Origin: an uncultured Saprospiraceae bacterium
GTDB lineage: Bacteria; Bacteroidota; Bacteroidia; Chitinophagales; Saprospiraceae
Direction: 5' to 3'
Length of the DNA: 36,111 bases
Assembly (NCBI GenBank): GCA_937921595.1
Contig: CAKZTD010000336.1
Location: 1-36,111 of the forward strand
In this document: piece after piece, positions 9,012-16,094 of the stretch
How positions within the stretch are numbered: position 1 is the stretch's first letter
How the letters are laid out: each line of letters opens with the position of its first letter
Translations under genes and position numbers: made by a program
The notes under the pieces: generated by a model
Seen by the model: the letters and a program-made list of their open reading frames with translations, nothing else
Databases searched by the model: none
Told to the model about the DNA's origin: nothing

Positions 9012-9060
9012 AGTACAAAAATACGAGGATCATCCCTCGCTTACAAGTTTTATTTGTTAA
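9012..9060 (-). promoter_or_regulatory. Bacteroidota-type promoter with palindrome for the metal-uptake unit
   Basis: On the minus strand, CTTG is followed by 20 bp and TATTTTTG, an exact fit to the TTG...TAnnTTTG consensus used by Bacteroidota sigma factors. The spacer contains CGAGG-GATGAT-CCTCG, a 5-bp inverted repeat that a repressor could occupy (inference). The -7 box ends only 4 bases before the GTG start, so the transcript would have almost no leader. Confidence 0.5.
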
Positions 9061-9225
9061 TGATATTCAAATATAGCCATGAATTTCGGCTGAATGACTA
9101 TAATTAGTCAAAAATCTTGCCTTTTTGATGATTTTAAAGTGGAAAGAAAGTACATCTCCGTTTCGAAGATCAATACTTTTTCTATCTTACCAGCTTTAAA
9201 TAACCTCTAAGTCTCTTATAAATAA

Positions 9226-10620
9226 TTGAGTAATCCGCGTAAAAAATGGTATCAGCTTATTCCACATCCGGTAGTGATGCTTTTTGGAATTATAATAATT
9301 GCTGCAATCCTAAGTTACATACTTCCGGCAGGGAGTTATGAAAGAGCTTTGGTCGATGGTCGTCAAAGAGTCATCCCTGATTCTTATAAAATTTTAGACG
9401 CTTCACCTGTAGGGTTTCTGGATATATTCAGAGCTTTATCTATTGGTTTTTCAAAAGCATCAGATATTATATTTTTGGTTTTGGTGAGTGGAGCGATGTT
9501 CGGCATTTTAGAAAAAACTAAAATGGTAGAGAATACGGTAGGGACGATTGTGAAAACTTTAGGTTTAAAACGAAAGTATTTTATCGTGGTGATGGTGACC
9601 TTTGTTTATGGCTTGCTCGGTGTGGCAGTTGGATATGAAAACAATATTGCAATGGTTCCGATTGCTGCGATTTTGAGTTTGGCAATAGGAGGAGATTTAA
9701 TGTTGGCAGCAGGGATTTCAGTTGGAGCGATCACGGTAGGTTTTGGTTTATCTCCAATCAATCCATATACCGTTGGGATTGGTCATAAGATTGCAGAGAT
9801 GCCATTATTCTCTGGAGCATTGTTGCGAAGTATTTTATGCTTCATTGGCTTGAGTGCATTGGCTTGGTACAATGTCAGATATTTTAAAAAAATAACAGCG
9901 GATAAAGACAAGAGTATGTCCAAAGGTTTAAATATCGATGGATTTCAATTGTCTGGAGCGATTGAAGGATATTCAATTACACCTAATAACTGGTTGGTAC
10001 TTTTAGTCTTCATTGGAGGTCTAGCTTTTATGCTCTTTGGTGTTTTTACATACCATTGGTATTTGATTGAAATCTCTTCGATGTTTGTCATCATAGCAAT
10101 TCTTGCGGGAATTGTTTCGAGAATGAATCCAACAACGTTTAGCGAGACGATTTTAAAGTCGATCGGAATGGTTGCACCGGGTGCTTTTATGGTCGGCTAT
10201 GCGAGGACGATAAGTGTGATTTTAGAAATGGGAAACATCGGTGATACGATTGCTTTTCAATTATCTGATATGTTGAAAACGATGCCGACTTATGTTGCTG
10301 CAATTTTTATGTCGATTGCTCAATGTGGAATTAACCTAGTCATTCCTTCCGGGAGTGGACAAGCATTGGCGACCTTGCCGATTATGATTCCGGTGGGTGA
10401 TGTTTTAGGACTGACGAGTCAGACGACGATCCTCGCTTTTCAGATTGGTGATGGTGTTACGAATCTTTTTAATCCAACTTTAGGAGGATTGATCGCCATG
10501 CTTAGTTTATGTCGAGTACCTTTTGATCGTTGGTTACGATATATATTTCCACTTACTTTTATACTCTTGTTTATTGGCTGGGTGTTTTTATTGATTAGTG
10601 TTTTTATTGAATGGCAGTAG
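9226..10620 (+). CDS. YfcC/DcuC-type membrane transporter (amino acid or peptide-derived substrate)
   Basis: This is a 464-residue polytopic protein with about 12 membrane spans, of the YfcC / C4-dicarboxylate anaerobic carrier group. The N-terminal KKWYQLIPHPVVMLF, ILPAGSYER, the GYENNIAMVPI segment and the late NLVIPSGSGQALATLPIM motif fit that family. The start must be the TTG at 9226: an in-frame TAA precedes it directly, and the first ATG (9277) would cut off the conserved N-terminus. It is followed 67 bp later by an ArgE-type deacylase in the same direction. This suggests uptake of an N-acylated amino acid or dipeptide that the enzyme then cleaves (inference). YfcC-family annotations range from basic amino acids to acetate-like solutes, so the substrate is open. 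Confidence 0.85.
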   Translation: MSNPRKKWYQLIPHPVVMLFGIIIIAAILSYILPAGSYERALVDGRQRVIPDSYKILDASPVGFLDIFRALSIGFSKASDIIFLVLVSGAMFGILEKTKMVENTVGTIVKTLGLKRKYFIVVMVTFVYGLLGVAVGYENNIAMVPIAAILSLAIGGDLMLAAGISVGAITVGFGLSPINPYTVGIGHKIAEMPLFSGALLRSILCFIGLSALAWYNVRYFKKITADKDKSMSKGLNIDGFQLSGAIEGYSITPNNWLVLLVFIGGLAFMLFGVFTYHWYLIEISSMFVIIAILAGIVSRMNPTTFSETILKSIGMVAPGAFMVGYARTISVILEMGNIGDTIAFQLSDMLKTMPTYVAAIFMSIAQCGINLVIPSGSGQALATLPIMIPVGDVLGLTSQTTILAFQIGDGVTNLFNPTLGGLIAMLSLCRVPFDRWLRYIFPLTFILLFIGWVFLLISVFIEWQ

Positions 10621-10687
10621 GTAAAGAAGCAAGTTAAAAGGTAGCTAAATTGTCAAGAGGCCATTTGTTTAAAAAAAAATATTTCAT

Positions 10688-11845
10688 ATGTCTGCAAAAG
10701 AAATTCTAACAAAACTGGTTTCCTTTCCTGTTCTTGGAGGGCAAAGTAATCTTTCGATCATGGAATGGATCAAAGACTATTTAGATCAGCATGGTGTGAC
10801 GTATCAATTGGTTCCTCATGCGACAGAAGCAAAAACTTCTTTGCATTGTAGAATTGGGCCAGCTGTGGACGGGGGAGTGATCTTGTCTGGGCATACCGAT
10901 GTAGTACCTGTCGAAGGGCAAGCTTGGACGACAGAGCCTTTTACTTTGACAGATAAAAATGATGGGAAATTATACGCTAGAGGATCTTGTGATATGAAGG
11001 GATTTATTGCATGTTGTTTAGCCTGTTTACCGGAGATGGTCAAAGCGAATTTGAAGAAGCCGATCTATTTTGCGTTTTCTTATGATGAGGAAATTGGTTG
11101 TTTAGCTGGAGTAGAGTTGGCGGAATCGATTCGAGATTTTTATGAAGAAAAACCGAAATATGCAATCATTGGCGAGCCGAGTATGATGCAACCAATCGTT
11201 GGTCAAAAAGGGATTGTGATTTATGAAATTACAGTTCATGGTTCTGCTGGACATAGTAGTCGTATTCGACAAGAGGTGAGTGCGATTCATGAAGCAGCGA
11301 AATTAATTATTTGGTTGGAAAATAAAATGGACGCTTTGGTGGCTGCTGGGAATATTGATGATCGTTTTACTCCACCACATACTTCTATTCATATCGGAAC
11401 GATTGATGGTGGAATTGCTCCAAATGTGATTGCGGATCGTTGTGTTTTTCATTGTGATATCCGAGTGATTCCTCAGGATGATGCGGAGGCGATCAAAGAA
11501 GAGTTTGCAGTTTATTGTCGAGAGCGAGAAGCAACACTTCAAAAGAAATTCTCAGGATTTAAAATTGAAATAGAGGAACATCATCCTCCGGTTGTACCAT
11601 TGGACACTCCAGAACATTTGTCTGTGGTGAGTTTGATTAAAGAACTTTCGGGAAATGATAAATTGGATACGGTTTCATATGCTGCTGAGGCAGGGCAGTT
11701 TTCAAATGCTGGTTTTGAAACGGTGATTTGTGGTCCGGGATCGATTGCTCAGGCTCATCGAGCGGATGAGTTTATTGCTATTTCAGAATTAGAGAAAGGA
11801 GTTGTTTTTATTCAAAAGGTAATAGCAAAAATGAGTGCAATTTAA
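10688..11845 (+). CDS. argE: M20-family deacylase, acetylornithine deacetylase type (ArgE)
   Basis: This 385-residue protein is full length for ArgE. It is a cytoplasmic di-zinc hydrolase that removes the acyl group from N-acetyl-ornithine or similar N-acyl amino acids. Visible metal and catalytic residues are His69 and Asp71 (SGHTDVVP), bridging Asp102 (RGSCDMKG), catalytic Glu134 and ligand Glu135 (DEEIG), Glu163 (GEPS) and His357 (AQAHRADEF). The dimerisation lid, with HGSAGHSS at 184-191, is intact. No other arginine-biosynthesis gene is nearby; instead it follows a YfcC-type transporter. It may therefore serve scavenging of N-acyl amino acids or dipeptides rather than arginine synthesis (inference). 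Related M20 dipeptidases are the main alternative. Confidence 0.85.
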   Translation: MSAKEILTKLVSFPVLGGQSNLSIMEWIKDYLDQHGVTYQLVPHATEAKTSLHCRIGPAVDGGVILSGHTDVVPVEGQAWTTEPFTLTDKNDGKLYARGSCDMKGFIACCLACLPEMVKANLKKPIYFAFSYDEEIGCLAGVELAESIRDFYEEKPKYAIIGEPSMMQPIVGQKGIVIYEITVHGSAGHSSRIRQEVSAIHEAAKLIIWLENKMDALVAAGNIDDRFTPPHTSIHIGTIDGGIAPNVIADRCVFHCDIRVIPQDDAEAIKEEFAVYCREREATLQKKFSGFKIEIEEHHPPVVPLDTPEHLSVVSLIKELSGNDKLDTVSYAAEAGQFSNAGFETVICGPGSIAQAHRADEFIAISELEKGVVFIQKVIAKMSAI

Positions 11846-11886
11846 ATGAATGGTAGTGCTATTCTATATGTTAATAAGCGGATAAG

Positions 11887-11960
11887 ACCTCCAGGGATTA
11901 AAAATAGATCCCCAAAAATAGTTTTGGTTTCGGAATTCATTTTAGCAAAACCCCGGAGGT
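11887..11960. repeat. Stem-loop in convergent spacer after the ArgE gene
   Basis: ACCTCCAGGG (11887-11896) pairs with CCCCGGAGGT (11951-11960) with one mismatch. Nested inside is CCAAAA-ATA-GTTTTGG at about 11912-11926. The structure sits between the converging ArgE and photolyase genes and could end transcription from either side. It is more GC-rich than its surroundings. Confidence 0.45.
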
Positions 11961-12011
11961 TTCTCAGAGCATCAACATTTGTAGGAACACTACCAAATGA
12001 ATAAGCTTTCC

Positions 12012-13544
12012 TTATAAATTTTCAATATTTTCAAGATATTCTTCTGCTTGCTCAAGCAGAGCAGATTTTTGATTTGCTTCCATTTTATGGAGTAATCGAT
12101 AAGCCATTCCAATCCTTGGGTTTTTAGATAGTTTTTCTTTGTGTTTATCATAGAAATTCCAATATAAAGCATTGAAAGGACAAGCTTTGGGACCTGTTTT
12201 TATTTTAGGATCATAAAAACAGGTTTTACAATAATGACTCATTTTATTGATGTAATTGGCAGAGGATACATAAGGTTTAGTACCTACGATACCACCATCA
12301 GCAAATTGACTCATGCCTCTAGTATTGGTGATCTCAACCCATTCTATTGCATCAATATAAATTCCTAAATACCACTCGTCAATTTCGTCAGGATGAATAC
12401 CTGCTAAGAGAGCAAAGTTACCGGTGATCATTAATCGTTGAATATGGTGAGCATAAGCATAATCTAATGATTGCCGAATAGCATGACTCATGCAATGCAT
12501 TTTAGTTTTTCCATTCCAAAACCAAGAGGGTAGTTTGCGTTTGTGATTTAAGTAATTGAGTTGAGCAAATTCTGGCATTTTTGCCCAATAGATTCCCCGC
12601 ATATATTCTCGCCACCCAATAATTTGTCGAATAAATCCTTCCGCTTGAGCAATGCTAATCGTTTCCTGGTTTTTAGACCAATATATTTCAACGGCTTTGA
12701 CTACTTCTAAAGGATGTAGGAGTTTAATGTTCAAACTAAACGATAAGCGAGAGTGATACAGCGACCAATAGCTTGGCGTCATTGCATCTTGAAAAGTACC
12801 AAAATATTGTAAACAGTTTTTAATGAAAAAATCTAAAAGTTCTAAAGACTGTTTACGTGTAATTGGCCAGATAAAATTTTCAGAATCAATATTGCCAATG
12901 GTTTTTATTTTTTGTTTGGAAAGGAGCTCAGTGAGTTCAGCTACATTTTTTGAAAAAACTTTAACAGGAGGAGGTACATGATCTTTAGGAATACGTTTTC
13001 GATTATCATGATCGTAATTCCATTTGCCTGTTATTGGTTGGTCACCATCCATCAGGATGTTATACTTTTTGCGCATATAGCGGTAAAAAGATTCCATTAG
13101 ATAGGTTTTCTTTCCTTCGAAAAAAGTTTCGAGTTCATTACGTTTACTTAGGAAATGTTCGGTATCAAAAACTTCGCTTGGGATGTTTAAATTTTTACAA
13201 AACAAATCCAATTGTTGATCGAGTCGATATTCATCGGGGTGTTGATATTCAAGTTTTTCTATTGCAAGATCTTTGATCAATAGGCTTAGGTTTTTGGTAA
13301 GATCTTGTTTATTTTTTTTATCGTCTAATTTAAAATAAACAACCTGATGCCCATCCGTTTTTAACTGACCAGAGAAGCTTCGCATTGCAAGAAAAAAAGC
13401 AATAACTTTTTGGATATGATGTTTAACATAGCTTGTTTCCTGTTGCATTTCAAAAATGCAATAGACAGTATTTTTATCTTTTTCTTTAAACCATGAATGC
13501 CCATGATTAAGTTGGTCACCCAGGATTAGTCTTAGTTTTTTCAT
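12012..13544 (-). CDS. phrB: Iron-sulfur bacterial cryptochrome/photolyase (PhrB/FeS-BCP type)
   Basis: This 510-residue protein belongs to the deoxyribodipyrimidine photolyase-related group whose studied members repair (6-4) photoproducts using light, FAD and a 4Fe-4S cluster. The N-terminus [19 protein letters not shown] is the Rossmann-like antenna domain. The C-terminal half holds the FAD-binding helices ([42 protein letters not shown]). The four cluster cysteines are Cys351, Cys439, Cys442 and Cys455 (HYCKTC...[10 protein letters not shown]), almost the same positions and spacing as in Agrobacterium PhrB. Its start codon lies inside the DUF2256 gene, so the two are translationally coupled. 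Length and all cluster ligands are normal. A purely signalling cryptochrome role cannot be excluded. Confidence 0.93.
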   Translation of the reverse strand: MKKLRLILGDQLNHGHSWFKEKDKNTVYCIFEMQQETSYVKHHIQKVIAFFLAMRSFSGQLKTDGHQVVYFKLDDKKNKQDLTKNLSLLIKDLAIEKLEYQHPDEYRLDQQLDLFCKNLNIPSEVFDTEHFLSKRNELETFFEGKKTYLMESFYRYMRKKYNILMDGDQPITGKWNYDHDNRKRIPKDHVPPPVKVFSKNVAELTELLSKQKIKTIGNIDSENFIWPITRKQSLELLDFFIKNCLQYFGTFQDAMTPSYWSLYHSRLSFSLNIKLLHPLEVVKAVEIYWSKNQETISIAQAEGFIRQIIGWREYMRGIYWAKMPEFAQLNYLNHKRKLPSWFWNGKTKMHCMSHAIRQSLDYAYAHHIQRLMITGNFALLAGIHPDEIDEWYLGIYIDAIEWVEITNTRGMSQFADGGIVGTKPYVSSANYINKMSHYCKTCFYDPKIKTGPKACPFNALYWNFYDKHKEKLSKNPRIGMAYRLLHKMEANQKSALLEQAEEYLENIENL

Positions 13545-13683
13545 TTTGTTTGAGGGTTTTATTACTTCGACAACGATTGCTACAATACTTCACCTCTTCC
13601 CAGCAGTTCGCCCATTTTTTTCGCCAATTAAATGGTCGATCGCATACCAAACATATTTTGCTAGGAAGCTCTGATTTTTTCAT
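13516..13683 (-). CDS. DUF2256 small zinc-ribbon protein, overlaps photolyase gene
   Basis: The frame runs from the ATG at 13683 to the TGA at 13516-13518, 55 residues. It contains [20 protein letters not shown] (residues 11-30) and CSNRC (34-38). Cys11, Cys14, Cys34 and Cys38 form a zinc-ribbon pattern. This is the DUF2256 family, of unknown function, which is known to sit beside or be fused to photolyase-related proteins. Its last 29 bp overlap the first codons of the photolyase in another frame, so ribosomes finishing this gene could restart on the photolyase. A nucleic-acid-binding helper for light repair is an inference only. Confidence 0.9.
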   Translation of the reverse strand: MKKSELPSKICLVCDRPFNWRKKWANCWEEVKYCSNRCRSNKTLKQNEKTKTNPG

Positions 13684-13799
13684 AAAAAGAAAACCGCAAC
13701 GATCTGAAAAAGTTTTGCCGTACTTAGAGTATATTTTAATAAAATCCAGAATCAGTTTAAAAACTTGAACTTCTTAGCGTTTCTACTGTTTCAAAGACT
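13684..13799. promoter_or_regulatory. Divergent promoter region of the photolyase cluster
   Basis: This 116-bp spacer separates the DUF2256-photolyase operon (minus) from the TIGR03643 gene (plus), so it must carry both promoters unless transcription enters from elsewhere. No exact TAnnTTTG box is visible on either strand, which hints at an alternative sigma factor or activator. That would suit light or singlet-oxygen control, but no specific operator can be named. Confidence 0.4.
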
Positions 13800-14090
13800 A
13801 TGAAAATTCGAGAGAAATATGAACTAGATGATCGCGATGTAAACCGAATCATTGAAATGGCTTGGGAAGATCGAACGACTTTTGATGCAATCAAAGAGCA
13901 ATTTGGGGTTCCGGAGAAAAATGTGATCAAATTGATGCGACAAGAAATGAAATTCAAAAGCTGGAAAATGTGGAGAGCCAGGGTTCAGAATCGAGCCACC
14001 AAACATGCAAAAAAAAGAACCTTTTCAGAAGGTCGTCATAAGTGTTCCCGTCAAAGTGCTATCTCCAATAATAAGATCAGTAAGCGATAA
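13800..14090 (+). CDS. TIGR03643 / DUF2805 family protein
   Basis: This 96-residue protein begins MKIREKYELDDRDVNRIIEM. It carries the Trp- and Met-rich core of the TIGR03643 (DUF2805) family: MAWEDRTTFDAIKEQFGVPE, then NVIKLMRQEMKFKSWKMWR and RATKHAKKR, at residues 20-73. The first half resembles a helix-turn-helix (TFDAIKEQFGVPEKNVIKLMR), so DNA binding is possible. Function is unknown. The family is common in marine bacteria and often sits beside photolyase and DUF2256 genes, as here, where it diverges from them across 116 bp. The basic, Ser-rich tail is variable. Confidence 0.88.
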   Translation: MKIREKYELDDRDVNRIIEMAWEDRTTFDAIKEQFGVPEKNVIKLMRQEMKFKSWKMWRARVQNRATKHAKKRTFSEGRHKCSRQSAISNNKISKR

Positions 14091-14189
14091 ATTTATGCCA
14101 AAATGAAGCTGGAAGACATTTTCATTCCTTGGAAAATGACATTTTTGCAGTCTAAATCAAAATGGTATTATTTTCGCCCAGAAATTATT

Positions 14190-14366
14190 ATGAAATTATT
14201 GAAGCAAATAATAGGCTATTCATTAGGATCAGTATTTTTGGCTTTTTTAGGATACAAATTCTACAAAGCTGTGGAGCATATTGAAGCTGCTAACCTGATT
14301 ATTTGGTTGGCCTGTGTGATCATATTGATTTTAATCTTTACGATTCGGCGAGTACTGCTGGATTAA
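14190..14366 (+). CDS. Small two-span membrane protein, unrecognised
   Basis: From the ATG at 14190 the product has 58 residues with two membrane segments (about 5-20, IIGYSLGSVFLAFLGYKF, and 32-51, ANLIIWLACVIILILIF) and a positive end (RRVLLD). An in-frame ATG at 14103 would add 29 residues (IPWKMTFLQSKSKWYYFRP) that look less like a membrane protein N-terminus, so I prefer 14190. It follows the TIGR03643 gene in the same direction, and a bidirectional hairpin lies just beyond it. No family is recognised. A chance frame is possible but unlikely given the clean hydrophobic pattern. Confidence 0.5.
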   Translation: MKLLKQIIGYSLGSVFLAFLGYKFYKAVEHIEAANLIIWLACVIILILIFTIRRVLLD

Positions 14367-14395
14367 AGGAGAGACTTTCATATCGACCTAATATC

Positions 14396-14450
14396 AAAAA
14401 TCGTTAATCTTTGTTCGTTTTATATTTAAGAACAAAGATTAACGATTTTT
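14396..14450. terminator. Bidirectional hairpin between convergent genes (copies of the GAACAAGGATTAACG repeat)
   Basis: A perfect 21-bp inverted repeat (14396-14416 with 14430-14450, core CGTTAATCTTTGTTC / GAACAAAGATTAACG) surrounds a 13-nt loop. Each arm ends in AAAAA/TTTTT, so it can act as a terminator in both directions. It lies 30 bp after the small membrane gene and 10 bp before the stop of the Dabb lipoprotein gene. Both arms are members of a dispersed repeat also found at 14949 and at 36014-36096. Confidence 0.75.
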
Positions 14451-14459
14451 AATTTAGAA

Positions 14460-14918
14460 CTAATCTACTAAGCTATCATAGACGATAACTTTTGTCCAAT
14501 AGTCTTTGCAATCATCTATAAATTTTAAGTGTATCGGATCAATTTGGTAAGCAGCTTCAGCTTCCTTACTTGCAAAGTGATTAATCAGAGCCAAGCTATA
14601 AGAATGATCTACCACATCTCTGCTTTCGGTTCCAGCAGCAGGTCCAATAAAGCAAGACTGAATATGACTAATCTTAGATAATGACTGTACGCCTGCTTTA
14701 AATTTTGCTTTGTCTTCAGCACTTATGTCTTCTTTTAGCCAAAAGAATACTGTGTGTATTAATCCTGGTTTTGGTGTTTCCATTTTTTTTGAAATTTGTT
14801 TTTCAGCGTCTGCTAATTTAGTTTTTAATGCTTCCAATTCTGCGCTTTGATCCGCGGTACAAGAAGAAAGGCCAAAGGTACAAAAGCCTAGAAATAAAAA
14901 GTAGATGATGTTTTTCAT
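14460..14918 (-). CDS. Lipoprotein with Dabb (stress-responsive alpha/beta barrel) domain
   Basis: This 152-residue protein has a lipoprotein signal ending in LSSC (Cys20), a short coiled-coil linker (about 24-46, ELEALKTKLADAEKQISKKM), then a Dabb domain at about 52-150. The domain is seen from GLIHTVFFWLKEDISAEDKAKF, SHIQSCFIGPAA and DHSYSLALINHFASKEAEAAY ending in the FIDDCKDYW helix. Dabb proteins are small ferredoxin-like barrels, some of them cyclases or heme-degradation-like enzymes. Most are cytoplasmic, so a lipid-anchored one is unusual. It follows an SDR gene in the same direction at 60 bp, so the two may be one operon. Its enzymatic activity is unknown. Confidence 0.85.
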   Translation of the reverse strand: MKNIIYFLFLGFCTFGLSSCTADQSAELEALKTKLADAEKQISKKMETPKPGLIHTVFFWLKEDISAEDKAKFKAGVQSLSKISHIQSCFIGPAAGTESRDVVDHSYSLALINHFASKEAEAAYQIDPIHLKFIDDCKDYWTKVIVYDSLVD

Positions 14919-14935
14919 TTTATAAAATTATTTGT

Positions 14936-14978
14936 GATTTTGATTTAAGAGCAAGGATTAACGAATAGCGATTTTTAT
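14936..14978. repeat. Single copy of the GAACAAGGATTAACG dispersed repeat
   Basis: GATTTAAGAGCAAGGATTAA, followed by CGAATAGCGATTTTT, matches the copy at 36066-36096 (read on the other strand), including the extra AATAGCG block. It fills most of the spacer between the SDR gene and the Dabb lipoprotein gene. Confidence 0.7.
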
Positions 14979-15773
14979 TTATCCAGCAATCATATGTCCA
15001 CCATCAGCGGTGAACACCGATCCTGTACAATAGCTAGACGCTTCACTTGCTAGGAAGACTGCTAAACCAGCCATCTCATCTGGCATTGCCATCCGGCCAG
15101 CAGGTAAATGTTTTTCAACTTGATTAAGGATGTGATCATTTTGCCAGATCGCTGAACTGAATTTAGTTTTTACCAAACCAGGGCAGATCGCATTGACTCT
15201 GATGCCATCTTGTCCCCATTCTTTTGCTTGGTTTTTTGTCAACATAATCAAAGCTGCTTTGCTCACACTATATAAACCCAAACCAAAAGAAGGTCTCATT
15301 CCTTCTACCGAAGCGATATTGATAATCGATCCACCACCACGACTTTTCATAATCGGGTAGATCATATTGCAAAGTTTGAAAGGAGCCTTGACATTGATGT
15401 CCATGATTTTGTCAAACACATCTGCATCGGTTTCGGAAATTGGACCGAAGGTAGGATTCGTAGCAGCATTATTGATCAGGATATCGACTCCACCATAAAG
15501 TTCTACGGTTTTATCAATTAGATTTTTGAGTTGATCATCATCACCAACATGACAAGCAATCCCTGAAGCCTCATATCCTTCTTCTTTAAAAACACCAGCG
15601 ACAATATCGACCGCTTCTTGTTTTCTACTACTGATGATGACTTTTGCGCCGAACTCAGCAAGCCCTTTTGCCATCCGTTCACCGATACCTTTACTGGCTC
15701 CAGTAATGATAGCGACTTTGCCCGTCAGGTCAAATTGCTGATTTAATTTTTTAGACTTCGTTTCATTTGACAT
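14979..15773 (-). CDS. Short-chain dehydrogenase/reductase (FabG-like)
   Basis: This 264-residue classical SDR has TGASKGIG at 24-31, NNAA at 101-104, Ser155, Tyr168 and Lys172 (YSVSK), and PG at 198-199. The C-terminal LASEASSYCTGSVFTADGGH (242-260) is the conserved end of FabG-like and glucose-dehydrogenase-like enzymes. SSR at 48-50 suggests NADPH. A longer N-terminal tail (residues 1-16) is typical of the DHRS4/retinol-reductase-like branch, which is the closest match by pattern. The substrate is unknown. It sits upstream of the Dabb lipoprotein, with a dispersed repeat between them. Confidence 0.92.
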   Translation of the reverse strand: MSNETKSKKLNQQFDLTGKVAIITGASKGIGERMAKGLAEFGAKVIISSRKQEAVDIVAGVFKEEGYEASGIACHVGDDDQLKNLIDKTVELYGGVDILINNAATNPTFGPISETDADVFDKIMDINVKAPFKLCNMIYPIMKSRGGGSIINIASVEGMRPSFGLGLYSVSKAALIMLTKNQAKEWGQDGIRVNAICPGLVKTKFSSAIWQNDHILNQVEKHLPAGRMAMPDEMAGLAVFLASEASSYCTGSVFTADGGHMIAG

Positions 15774-15915
15774 ATTAGGTAGATTTTTGAAAAACCATAA
15801 TACGGCTTTTTAACTTGTTGACCTAACTCATCAATAATATTTTGAAAAGGAGTGCTTAAAAATTATCTTGGTTTAATGGAATTGATTTGCTAAACTATTG
15901 TACACTAATTTAGAA

Positions 15916-15949
15916 ATGAGTGAATGAGAGAATTTATAAATGAGTGAAT
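15916..15949. repeat. GAATGAGT-type octamer repeats
   Basis: AATGAGTGAATGAGAGAATT and, after TATA, AATGAGTGAATG are copies of the octamer GAATGAGT, which recurs as a long inverted pair at 18851-18966. Here both pieces point the same way. Confidence 0.6.
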
Positions 15950-15997
15950 GCCCTCCTAGATGTAAAAGAGACATGTTTAGGATTTATTATTTCCTGT

Positions 15998-16030
15998 CGC
16001 TAAGGGCAAACCATCATGATGGTTTTAGCG
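15998..16030. repeat. Palindrome, GCTAAAA type (downstream copy)
   Basis: The perfect 18-bp palindrome AAACCATCATGATGGTTT is flanked by CGCTAA and TTAGCG, with GGGC bulged on one side. No T-tract follows, so it is not a classical terminator. It lies 65 bp past the stop of the secreted NTF2-type gene. A related palindrome lies upstream of the same gene at 17395-17429. Confidence 0.65.
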
Positions 16031-16094
16031 GGGAAGTTAAAAGTCAAAGTTTTATCAGAGAAGTGTATAGCTACTTAATGATTTACAATGAGTC

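Larger units (their letters stand above)
15774..16094. other. Intergenic region with two repeat elements
   Basis: This 321-bp spacer lies upstream of the SDR gene and downstream of the secreted NTF2-type gene (both minus). It holds degenerate GAATGAGT repeats at about 15916-15949 and a palindrome at 15998-16030. No gene is convincing: the frame beginning at 15940 runs into the next gene on the opposite strand. The SDR promoter must be here, but no exact -7 box is seen. Confidence 0.5.

Noticed and set aside
11887-11960. Integron attC-like site
   Set aside because: The arms lack the usual core-site bases and there is no cassette array or integrase.
13550-13768. Plus-strand 72-residue frame opposite the photolyase start
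   Set aside because: It is the shadow of the DUF2256 gene on the minus strand, which has clear family cysteines.
13684-13799. ECF sigma-type promoter (GAAC...TCTAC) for the light-related genes
   Set aside because: Spacing is about 13 bp, shorter than the usual 16, so the match is not credible.
15998-16030. Rho-independent terminator for the NTF2-type gene
   Set aside because: The palindrome has no T-run on the minus strand; it is listed as a repeat instead.
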